The notes beneath the pieces are model-generated. The model was given only the letters and a program-made list of their open reading frames with translations. It was not told where the DNA came from and did not search any database. A stretch of 30,401 bases of DNA, from positions 1 through 30,401 of the forward strand of contig DASTPP010000450.1 of the NCBI GenBank assembly GCA_035762175.1, read 5' to 3'. The DNA comes from DASTPP01 sp035762175 (GTDB lineage: Bacteria; Myxococcota_A; Polyangia; Polyangiales; Polyangiaceae). Below, piece by piece: positions 24,762 through 30,401 of this stretch (positions are counted from its first letter, which is position 1; the number at the start of each line of letters is the position of its first letter). The position numbers and the translations under genes were made by a program.

Positions 24762-24982
24762 GCCCCCGGCGGAAGCCGGGGGCAGCGAACGCCCTTGGAA
24801 CCGGCCGTCCAAGCCCCGCCGGAGGCGGGGCTCCCGCGGAGCGAGCCGCTTCGCGCGCTCGCCCGCAAGCCGAAGCCCTTGGGAGCCCGGCCCCCGCCAA
24901 GGGGGCGGGCTTGGCGCGCCGAATCGGCCCGCTTCCGCGCGGCACGAGCGGGCGTCCGCTGCCCCTGACTTCCGTCGGGGGC
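24762..24982. repeat. Multi-hairpin intergenic element, copy B, with extended inverted flanks
   Basis: A 221-bp element with end hairpins GCCCCCGGC/GCCGGGGGC and GCCCC..GAC/GTC..GGGGC, inner hairpins built on AGCCCC...GGGGCT and AGCCCG...CGGGCT, and a central GCGAGC/GCTCGC dyad. Compared with copy C it is inverted: its left half matches the reverse complement of C's right half (shared GCGAACG or ACGAACG, then CGGCC and TCCAAGCCC). Looser inverted similarity continues outward on both sides to about 24670 and 25080, so the full unit may exceed 400 bp. It lies in the 705-bp gap between the divergent kinase and GNAT-like genes, in which no gene was seen. Confidence 0.75.
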
Positions 24983-25082
24983 CGCCCGCGGGCGCGTTTC
25001 GCAACCCCCTCGTCGGGTCCGGGGCGACGCCGGGCGCGCCAGGTCACCCGCCGCCCGTATTCGGGCCGCCCGCGTCGCGCCC

Positions 25083-25190
25083 GCGCCCCGCTCGCGCGCC
25101 GGCGTTGCGGCCCCGCGCCCCGCTCGCGCGCCGCCTTCGCGGCCCCGCGGCCGCCGCGGCGCCGGCCCCGCGCCCGCGCCCCGCTCGCCG
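25083..25190. repeat. Short imperfect direct repeats upstream of the GNAT-like gene
   Basis: GCGCCCCGCTCGCGCGCCG occurs at 25083 and again at 25115, and a partial GCGCCCCGCTCG at 25176. The repeats are pure G/C and may be simple low-complexity sequence. Confidence 0.45.
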
Positions 25191-25196
25191 TCCCCG

Positions 25197-25225
25197 TTGC
25201 ACAGGCCGGTGTGCCGGGGTAAGCG
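25197..25225 (+). promoter_or_regulatory. Weak candidate promoter for the GNAT-like gene
   Basis: TTGCAC (25197-25202) and TAAGCG (25220-25225) have 17 nt between them and end 9 nt before the ATG at 25235, so a transcript would be almost leaderless. The -10 half is weak. Confidence 0.3.
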
Positions 25226-25234
25226 GGGTGCCCC

Positions 25235-26395
25235 ATGGCTGTGGACGTCCGCCTGAGCGCCATCGACACGTCGCTGCACCGGCCCCTCGGCGCCGGCGCG
25301 AAACACCTGCGCCAGTTCCTCGACGTGGTCGACGAGATCTACCGCACCGATCCGAACTACGTCCGGCCCCTCGACTTCGACCTGCGCCAGCGGCTCTCGC
25401 CGAAGAACCCGTTCTTTCAGCACGCCGAGGGCGTGGTGCTGACGGCGCGGCGCGGCGGCCGCGTCCTCGGCCGCGCGACGGCGCAGGTCGACCGCGAGCA
25501 CCTCGCGCGCTACCGCGACGACGTCGGCTTCTTCGGCTTCTTCGACACCGTCGACGACCAAGAGGTCGCCTCCGCCTTGCTCGAGCACGCGGGGCGCTGG
25601 CTGCGCGACAAGGGCATGAAGACGATGCGGGGCCCCTTCAGCCTGAGCATCAACGAAGAGCTCGGCTGCCTGGTCGAGGGCTTCGACGCGCCGCCGATGC
25701 TGCTGATGACGCACCACCGCCCCTACCAGGGCGGGCTCATCGAGGGCGCGGGCCTCGAGAAGGTCAAAGACTTCTACGCCTGGCGGTACGGCGTCGGCGA
25801 GGTGCCGACCCGCGCCCGCCGCGCCGCCGACGAGGTCGCGGCGCTGCCCGAGGTCTCCTCGCGCATGCTCGAGCCCAAGCAACTCGAGCGCGACGTGCGC
25901 CTCGTGATGGACATCTTCAACGACGCGTGGTCCGATAACTGGGGCTTCGTGCCGCTGACCGAGGCCGAGCTGCGCAAGATGGCCGAAGACTTCCGGCTGC
26001 TGCTCGTGCCCGAGCTGACGCTGCTCGTGTCGGTCGACGGCGAGCCGGTGGCCTTCGCCATCGCGCTGCCCAACCTGAACGCGATGATCCGCGATCTGAA
26101 GGGCAAGCTCCTGCCGACCGGCGCCGCCAAGCTGCTCTTCCGCCTGAAGGTCAGCGGCCCCGACGAGGCGCGCCTCATCTTGCTCGGCGTGCGGCGCAAG
26201 CTGCGGCACGTGCGCAAGTACGCCGCCCTCTCGACGTACATGTACGTGAAGATGAACGAGGCCGGCCAGCGGCTGGGCATCCGCCGCGGCGAGCTCTCGT
26301 GGACGCTCGAAGACAACGGCGCCGTCAACGCCGCCATCCGGTTCATGGGCGGCAAGATTTACAAGCGCTACCGCGTCTACGAAAAGGCCCTCTGA
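25235..26395 (+). CDS. GNAT-like acyltransferase, candidate bacterial ceramide synthase (bCerS-like)
   Basis: Predicted 386-residue soluble protein with no signal peptide. It resembles the YghO/bCerS group of GNAT-fold proteins: an N-terminal section with FRTDPNYVRPLDFD-like sequence (here YRTDPNYVRPLDFD), GPFSLSINEELGCLVEGF, DFYAWRY, NDAWSDNWGFVPLTEAEL, then LLVSVDGEPVAFAIALPNLN and a C-terminal ELSWTLEDN...YKRYRVYEK. In Caulobacter a protein of this family N-acylates 3-ketosphinganine in ceramide synthesis. The next gene, 21 bp away, is an extended SDR like CerR, the reductase that follows in the same pathway; the pairing is the main support. The serine palmitoyltransferase (Spt) is not in the window. 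An unrelated N-acyltransferase role remains possible. Confidence 0.7.
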   Translation: MAVDVRLSAIDTSLHRPLGAGAKHLRQFLDVVDEIYRTDPNYVRPLDFDLRQRLSPKNPFFQHAEGVVLTARRGGRVLGRATAQVDREHLARYRDDVGFFGFFDTVDDQEVASALLEHAGRWLRDKGMKTMRGPFSLSINEELGCLVEGFDAPPMLLMTHHRPYQGGLIEGAGLEKVKDFYAWRYGVGEVPTRARRAADEVAALPEVSSRMLEPKQLERDVRLVMDIFNDAWSDNWGFVPLTEAELRKMAEDFRLLLVPELTLLVSVDGEPVAFAIALPNLNAMIRDLKGKLLPTGAAKLLFRLKVSGPDEARLILLGVRRKLRHVRKYAALSTYMYVKMNEAGQRLGIRRGELSWTLEDNGAVNAAIRFMGGKIYKRYRVYEKAL

Positions 26396-26416
26396 GCCGG
26401 CGAGGGGGCCCGCGGC

Positions 26417-27403
26417 ATGAACGTCCTGGTCACCGGCGCCTCGGGCTTCCTCGGCTCGCACATCGCCGAGAAGCTCGCGGGCGCCGGCCACCACGTTCGC
26501 GCCCTGGTCGGGCCGGCGAGCAACGTCGACTTCTTGCAGACGCTGCCCGGGCTCGAGTTCGTCACGGGCTCGGTCGACGACCCGGCGTCGCTGCCCGAGG
26601 CGGTCGCGGGCGTCGACGGCGTCGTGCACGCCGAGGGCCGGCTCGTCGGGCGCTCGGCCGTCGATCTGTTCCGCGCGAACGTCGCGGGCACCGAGAACCT
26701 GCTCGCCGCCGTGCGCCAGTACGCCCCCGCGATCGAGCGCTTCGTGCTCGTCTCGAGCCTGGCCGCCGCCGCCCCCTCGGCCGACGGCTCGCCCGTGCCG
26801 GACGACGTCGAGCCGCGCCCCGTCACCGACTACGGACGCTCCAAGCTCGCCGCCGAGCGCGCCGCCCGCTCGTACGCCGGGCGCCTGCCCGTCACCATCC
26901 TGCGCCCGCCGATGGTGTACGGGCCCCGCGACCGCGAGGCCCTGCCGCTCTTCGCCGCCGCCGCCCGCCGCGTGCTGCCCTCGCTCGGCGACCCCGACGG
27001 CAAGCTGAGCGTGCTCTACGGCCCCGACTGCGCGCGCGCGTGCGTCCTCGCGCTGCGCGCCGAGGTGCCGAGCGGCAGCGCCTACTTCGTCACCGACGGC
27101 CACGCCTACACCCGCCGCGAGCTGGTCTCCGGCCTCGAGCGAGCGGTCGGCAAGCGCGCCCTCGTCTCGTTCCCGCTGCCCGCCCCCGTCGCCCGCGCCG
27201 CCGCCCTCGCGAGCGAGGCCTACGGCCGGCTCTCGGGGCGCCCCGTCGCGCTCGACCGCCGGCGCCTCGCCGACCTGCTCGCGCAGTGGGTCTGCGACGG
27301 CTCGGGCGCCGAGCGCGCCCTCAGCTTTCGGCCCGAGGTCGACTGGCTCGAGGGCGCCCGGCGCACCGCCCGCTGGTACCGCGAGAACGGCTGGCTGCCC
27401 TGA
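26417..27403 (+). CDS. NAD(P)-dependent extended SDR, candidate ceramide reductase (CerR-like)
   Basis: Predicted 328 residues. An N-terminal Rossmann fold shows TGASGFLG at 6-13, the extended-SDR dinucleotide motif, and the active site has Ser113/Ser114 with Tyr139xxxLys143 (YGRSK). The phrase LRPPMVYGPRD around 155-170 is typical of the epimerase/3-beta-hydroxysteroid dehydrogenase-like family. GAGGGGG lies 8 nt before the ATG, and the gene follows the GNAT-like gene by 21 bp. In the bacterial ceramide pathway CerR, a member of this superfamily, reduces the 3-keto group; that assignment here rests on the neighbour. Alternatives are a sugar-nucleotide epimerase or another lipid dehydrogenase. 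A palindrome array begins 64 bp after its stop. Confidence 0.8.
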   Translation: MNVLVTGASGFLGSHIAEKLAGAGHHVRALVGPASNVDFLQTLPGLEFVTGSVDDPASLPEAVAGVDGVVHAEGRLVGRSAVDLFRANVAGTENLLAAVRQYAPAIERFVLVSSLAAAAPSADGSPVPDDVEPRPVTDYGRSKLAAERAARSYAGRLPVTILRPPMVYGPRDREALPLFAAAARRVLPSLGDPDGKLSVLYGPDCARACVLALRAEVPSGSAYFVTDGHAYTRRELVSGLERAVGKRALVSFPLPAPVARAAALASEAYGRLSGRPVALDRRRLADLLAQWVCDGSGAERALSFRPEVDWLEGARRTARWYRENGWLP

Positions 27404-27467
27404 TCGGCGCGCCCGGCAGCACGTGGGGCCGCCCGACGTGCGCGATCAGGGCGGCATGGCCTCGAGG

Positions 27468-27733
27468 CAAGGTTGAACCTTGGCTCCAAGGCATGCACAC
27501 CCCCCGGGCAAGGTTCAACCTTGGCCTCGAGGGTGTGCATGCCTTCGAAGGCAAGGTTCAACCTTGGCCGGGGGGTGTGCATGCCCTCGAAGGCAAGGTT
27601 CAACCTTGGCCTCGAGGGTGTGCATGCCTCCGAAGGCAAGGTTGAACCTTGGCCCGGGGGTGTGCATGCCTTGGCGGCAAGGTTCAACCTTGGCCCGGGG
27701 GTGTGCATGCCTTGGCGGCAAGGTTCAACCTTG
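27468..27733. repeat. Seven-copy array of 15-bp palindrome CAAGGTTSAACCTTG
   Basis: Perfect palindromes start at 27468, 27509, 27552, 27594, 27637, 27678 and 27719. The centre base is G in copies 1 and 5 and C in the others. Spacers are 26-28 bp and near-identical, each containing GGTGTGCATGCC; the first is present as its reverse complement. Unit length varies between 41, 42 and 43 bp, so no reading frame is kept. The array lies in the 736-bp gap between the converging SDR and thiS genes, followed by hairpin element C. It is not a CRISPR, because the spacers repeat. Confidence 0.95.
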
Positions 27734-27819
27734 CTCCGAGGCGCCGACGAGGCTGGTGGCGTCGGGGTGAGGCCGACCCGCCCAGGCTTCCGAGGGGGGG
27801 GCGCAACGCGGCGGCTTCG

Positions 27820-28034
27820 CCCCCGACTGAAGTCCTGGGCAACGAACTCCCTTTCGTGCCGCGCGAGCTCAAGCCGATTCGGCGCGTCAAGCCCGCCCCC
27901 TCGCCGGGGGCCGGGCTCCCTCGGGCTCCATCGTGCGGGCGAGCGGAGCGCCTCGCTCCGCGGGAGCCCTGCCTCCGGCAGGGCTTGGATGGCCGTTTCC
28001 GAGCGCGTTCGTTGCCCCCGACTTCAGTCGGGGC
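27820..28034. repeat. Multi-hairpin intergenic element, copy C
   Basis: A 215-bp element with the same plan as copies A and B. End hairpins are CCCCGACT-GA-AGTC (left, partly decayed) and CCCCGACT-TC-AGTCGGGG (right). Inner hairpins are AGCCCG...CGGGCT and AGCCCTGCC-TCC-GGCAGGGCT, with a perfect central GCGGAGCG/CGCTCCGC dyad. Its left half shares GCCGATTCGGCG with copy A, in the same orientation. From its end to the thiS stop (28035-28139) the sequence is GC-rich, with no gene seen. Confidence 0.8.
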
Positions 28035-28139
28035 CCGCAGCTCGCGGGGTAGGGCCAGCCCCGGGCGACCGTACCTGCTGTCGGCGCGAAACCCTGAGGT
28101 GCGAGGGGCGACGCCGTCACCCCCATGATGTCCGGACGC

Positions 28140-28340
28140 TCAACCGCCGCCGACGAAGTGTACGATCTCGACCCGATCACCCTCGCCCAGCGCCGTGGCG
28201 GCGTGCTCTGCCCGGGGCACGACGGCGCGGTTGCGTTCGACGGCCACCGGACCGCCGGTCAGGCCCAGGTGCTCGATGAGGCCCCGCACGGTCAGGCCCT
28301 CGGGGACGTCGGTCTCGTTGCCGTTCACCCACAGACGCAT
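28140..28340 (-). CDS. thiS: Sulfur carrier protein ThiS
   Basis: Small ubiquitin-like protein of 66 residues that carries sulfur as a C-terminal thiocarboxylate for formation of the thiazole ring of thiamine. It has the beta-grasp pattern (MRLWVNGNETDVPEGLTVRGLIEHL), the ThiS phrase GPVAVERNRAVVPRAEH, and ends VEIVHFVGGG; the terminal Gly-Gly is the functional end. ThiF adenylates it and ThiG uses it in known systems. GAGG lies 8 nt before the ATG. No thiG, thiF or thiO is next to it in the window, which is unusual, so its partners must be elsewhere. MoaD is the main alternative, but the sequence fits ThiS better. Confidence 0.9.
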   Translation of the reverse strand: MRLWVNGNETDVPEGLTVRGLIEHLGLTGGPVAVERNRAVVPRAEHAATALGEGDRVEIVHFVGGG

Positions 28341-28700
28341 GAGCTTGCCTCGGGGGCGGCCCTTGCGGGCGCCGCCCTCGTGGTTCGTAGCGAGCGGCGG
28401 GCGTGGACGCAAGAACGCACGACGCCCTACGGCGTCATGCCCGCGTCGGCGCCCGCGCAGCCGTCCGGCTTTGGTGGCCCCGTGGCGCCGATCACGCCGG
28501 CGCCGGCCGGGCAAGGCCGCGGCCCGGGCGGCGACCCGACGCCCGGAGCGCTCGCCGGCCAGGGCCCTTCCGACGACTCGGTCGGGCAGCACCCGCCCCC
28601 GTGGCCGGCGCAACCGAGCGCGCCGACGTGGTGGGCGCCCCCCGCGTGGGCCGGGGCCATGCGTCTGGAGCCGAGCCCTACAAACCGGTACGATAGGGAC
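28341..28700. other. 360-bp region between divergent thiS and VanW genes
   Basis: No separate gene is evident. The plus strand is open in the VanW frame back to an ATG at 28437, preceded by a GACGCC-CTAC-GGCGTC hairpin (28421-28436), and would encode an 88-residue Pro/Gly/Gln-rich N-terminal extension. Much of it has high third-position GC, but the last 13 codons contain codons rare here (ACA, AGG, GAT), as expected of a promoter. Whether it is coding remains open. Confidence 0.5.
28689..28694 (+). promoter_or_regulatory. Candidate -10 box for leaderless VanW-protein transcript
   Basis: TACGAT matches the -10 consensus at four of six positions and ends 6 nt before the ATG at 28701. There is no clear -35. 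A transcript starting here would have no leader. Confidence 0.4.
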
Positions 28701-30161
28701 ATGCCCCCCGCGCCCCCGCCCGCGCCGCCGGTCGTCCGGCGGCGGCGTCTGGCGCTCGCCGGTACGGCGCTCATCTGGGCCGGCCTCAGCATCGGCGCCG
28801 GGGCCGCCCTGGCGCACGCGATCGAGCGCCGGGCCGCGCCGGCCGCCGAGGTGGCGGGCCACGTCGTGCCCCCCGGCCGGCCGCTCGAGCCCTGGGTCGA
28901 AGAGCTCGCCGGGCGGCTCGAGGCCCGCCCCGTCAACCTCTCGCTCCCGGAGGGCGCCGAAGAGCTCACCCTCGGCGAGCTCGGCGTCGAGGTCGACGCC
29001 GCCGCGACGGCCAAGCGCGTGCGCGAGGCGGGCGAGCTCGGCGTCCTCGCGCGCCTCGGCTCGCTCTTCGGGCGGCCGGCGGCGCGGCCCGAGGTCTCGC
29101 CGGTGTGGCGCGTCGACGAGACCCGGGCGCGGGCGAAGCTCGAGGCGATCAAGGCGCGCGTCGATCGCGACCCGGTCAACGCGCGGGTCGATCTGGTGCA
29201 GCACGAGCGGCTCGACGAGGTGCCCGGCCGCGAGCTCGACGTGGCCGAGACGCTCGCCCGGCTCGCGGCGTTGCCGCCCGAGGCGGGCGAGGTGCTCGTG
29301 CCGGCGCTGCGCGAGCGGCCCGCGGCGGTGACGGCGGCGATGCTCGGCTCGGTCGACGTGCGCAAGGTGCTCGCCTACTACGAGACGAGCTTCTCGCGCC
29401 GCGGCAAGGTCGCCGGCCGCGCCGTCAACATCGCGGTCGCCGCCGCGAAGCTCGACGGCCGCGTCCTCGGCCCGGGCGAGACCGTCTCGTTCAACCGCGT
29501 CGTCGGCCCCCGCACCGAGGAGGCGGGCTTCGCCCACGCCCCCGAGATCTTCGAAGACGAGATGAAAGACGGGGTCGGCGGCGGCACCTGCCAGGTCGCC
29601 AGCACCCTGCACGCGGCCGCCGTCTACGGCGGGCTCGAGATGGTCGAGCGCCGCTCGCACAGCCGGCCGAGCGGCTACGCCCCCCTCGGCCTCGACGCCA
29701 CGGTGGTCGACGGCGCCGTCGACCTGAAGATCAAGAACCCGCACCCCTTCCCGCTGCTCATTCACGCCTACTTGCCCCGGCCGACGGTGCTGCGCGTCGA
29801 GCTGCTCGGCGCCGACCCCCCGAGCCACGTCGAGTACCGCTACGCGGCCAGCGGCAAGGGCGAAGACTTCGTCCGGCGCCTCACGTTCAAGCCGGAGATG
29901 GCCCAGGGCGAGTTCGTGCGCAAGCAGAAGGGGCACCGCGGCCAGAACATCGTCAGCCGCGTCACCTTCCGCTGGCCCGACGGCCGCGTCGTCGAGCGCT
30001 CGTACAAGAGCGAGTACCACGCCGTGCCCGAGGTGCTCTGGGTCGGCCCCGGCGTCGACGAGGCGAGCCTGCCCGAGGTGCCCGCCGGGGCCATCGGCGT
30101 CGAGCGGCGCGGCCTGCCCGAGCCCCCGAACGGCGCGGCCGGCGCGCCCGCCGCGGGCTGA
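28701..30161 (+). CDS. VanW-domain membrane-anchored envelope protein
   Basis: Predicted 486 residues: a short Pro-rich cytoplasmic start, Arg-Arg-Arg-Arg and one membrane helix at about 19-37, a ~190-residue extracytoplasmic region resembling the YoaR/PG-binding-4 type domain that usually precedes VanW, then the VanW domain at about 235-370. VanW signatures are NIAVAAAKLDGRVLGPGETVSFN, GGGTCQVASTLHAA and ERRSHSRPSGYAPLG. The function of VanW is not established; it is named from vancomycin-resistance clusters but is widespread in envelope proteins, so resistance is not implied. The start at 28701 was chosen because it follows a TACGAT box by 6 nt; ATG 28437 would add 88 Pro/Gly-rich residues. 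Divergent from thiS. Confidence 0.9.
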   Translation: MPPAPPPAPPVVRRRRLALAGTALIWAGLSIGAGAALAHAIERRAAPAAEVAGHVVPPGRPLEPWVEELAGRLEARPVNLSLPEGAEELTLGELGVEVDAAATAKRVREAGELGVLARLGSLFGRPAARPEVSPVWRVDETRARAKLEAIKARVDRDPVNARVDLVQHERLDEVPGRELDVAETLARLAALPPEAGEVLVPALRERPAAVTAAMLGSVDVRKVLAYYETSFSRRGKVAGRAVNIAVAAAKLDGRVLGPGETVSFNRVVGPRTEEAGFAHAPEIFEDEMKDGVGGGTCQVASTLHAAAVYGGLEMVERRSHSRPSGYAPLGLDATVVDGAVDLKIKNPHPFPLLIHAYLPRPTVLRVELLGADPPSHVEYRYAASGKGEDFVRRLTFKPEMAQGEFVRKQKGHRGQNIVSRVTFRWPDGRVVERSYKSEYHAVPEVLWVGPGVDEASLPEVPAGAIGVERRGLPEPPNGAAGAPAAG

Positions 30162-30202
30162 TCCAAACGCGGTTGCTCGGGCCAGGGGGCGGCCGGGCAC
30201 GC

Positions 30203-30270
30203 GCCCCGGACTCGAAGTCCGGGGCACGGAGTAACCCGCGGAAACGGCGCGCAAAGCCCGCCCCTCGTTC
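30203..30270. repeat. Truncated multi-hairpin element, copy D
   Basis: A perfect hairpin GCCCCGGACT-CGA-AGTCCGGGGC (30203-30225) is followed by GGGGCACGGAGTAACCC and CGGCGCGCAAAGCCCGCCCC, matching one end of copy A (GGGGCACGGCGTCACCC, then GGCG and CAAAG). The match stops near 30270, where the sequence turns A/T-rich. It lies 41 bp after the VanW gene stop. Confidence 0.65.
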
Positions 30271-30320
30271 TAGGGATTGGTCACTTTTTTTCCTTGCCCG
30301 GCGGTCGGCTAGGCTGCGGG

Positions 30321-30401
30321 GTGGATGCCGCCGCCTTCGCCCCCTTCGACCCCGACGCCCTGTTCGCCGACGCGCCCTACAGCCGCCCGATCCGCCGGCG
30401 C
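30321..30401 (+). CDS. Probable start of a CDS cut by the window edge
   Basis: An open frame from GTG 30321 runs to the end of the window (27 codons, VDAAAFAPFDPDALFADAP at its start) with G/C at nearly every third position, as in real genes here. TAGGCT lies 5 nt before the GTG, and a T-run at 30285-30291 is the only strongly A/T stretch nearby, so a leaderless start is possible. Product not recognisable from so few residues; an ATG at 30325 in another frame gives a less plausible peptide. Confidence 0.4.
   Translation, partial: MDAAAFAPFDPDALFADAPYSRPIRRR

Noticed and set aside
24583..25234. Open frames in the gap between the kinase and GNAT-like genes
   Set aside because: They pass through the palindromic element B, yield Arg/Pro/Ala-rich peptides on both strands, and have no plausible starts.
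27468..27733. CRISPR array
   Set aside because: The spacing is regular, but the repeat is only 15 bp, the spacers are copies of one another and one is inverted, and no cas gene is present.
27473..28279. Open frames across the palindrome array and element C, such as 268 codons on the plus strand
   Set aside because: Unit lengths of 41-43 bp change the frame, the product is a patchwork of the repeat, and the frame runs into antisense thiS.
28701..30161. Vancomycin resistance determinant
   Set aside because: Only a VanW domain is present; no VanA/H/X/S/R homologues are nearby, and VanW proteins occur widely without resistance.
30294..30315. Classical promoter TTGCCC/TAGGCT for the last CDS
   Set aside because: The two boxes are only 10 nt apart, too close for sigma-70; only the -10-like box is kept as a possible signal.

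Overview
The window looks like a piece of the chromosome of a very GC-rich bacterium, most likely a myxobacterium or another deep Myxococcota lineage. This is inferred from the strong G/C preference at third codon positions, the mix of FHA, PP2C and Hanks-type kinase proteins, a kinase catalytic loop of the HRDVSPQN type that is common in myxobacteria, Pro/Ala/Gly-rich linkers, and a gene pair resembling bacterial ceramide synthesis. No rRNA, tRNA, CRISPR array, intact transposase or prophage gene was found.

Layout. 77-5516 (+): a three-gene phospho-signalling group of a zinc-ribbon/FG-repeat/FHA protein, a membrane protein with a vWA-like domain outside and an FHA domain inside, and a membrane-anchored PP2C phosphatase. 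5562-6998 (-): gatB. 7181-9345 (+): two overlapping genes for HEAT-like helical-repeat envelope proteins. 9409-9996 (+): a secreted, cysteine-rich M23-type peptidase. 10039-13412 (-): a zinc-ribbon rhomboid protease and a large multi-pass HExxH peptidase with a TPR-like tail. 13663-14013 (+): a small protein of unknown function. 14043-16186 (-): an outer-membrane beta-barrel protein and an MFS transporter. 16671-16832 (+): rpmG. 17107-22847 (+): the complete rod-shape cluster mreB-mreC-mreD-mrdA-rodA. 23093-24529 (-): a Ser/Thr kinase. 25235-27403 (+): a GNAT-like protein and an extended SDR that together resemble the bCerS/CerR pair. 28140-28340 (-): thiS. 28701-30161 (+): a VanW-domain membrane protein. 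30321 onward: a probable truncated CDS.

Many genes concern the cell envelope: peptidoglycan elongation, an M23 peptidase, VanW, a beta-barrel, probable sphingolipid synthesis, and transmembrane phospho-signalling. They do not form one operon. The tight transcription units are the FHA/PP2C trio, the HEAT pair, mreB-rodA and the GNAT/SDR pair.

The least ordinary material is between genes. (1) A family of 215-231 bp elements, each made of about five hairpins in mirror-symmetric order, occurs three times, plus one truncated copy; stems differ between copies but stay complementary. (2) A seven-unit array of a perfect 15-bp palindrome, spaced every 41-43 bp, lies between two convergent genes and imitates a CRISPR, but its spacers are near-identical and one is inverted. 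(3) A 46-bp tandem repeat lies between the divergent MFS and rpmG genes. (4) A TAnnnT box lies 5-8 nt before several start codons, suggesting leaderless transcripts. All function calls come from reading motifs by eye; no database search was possible.
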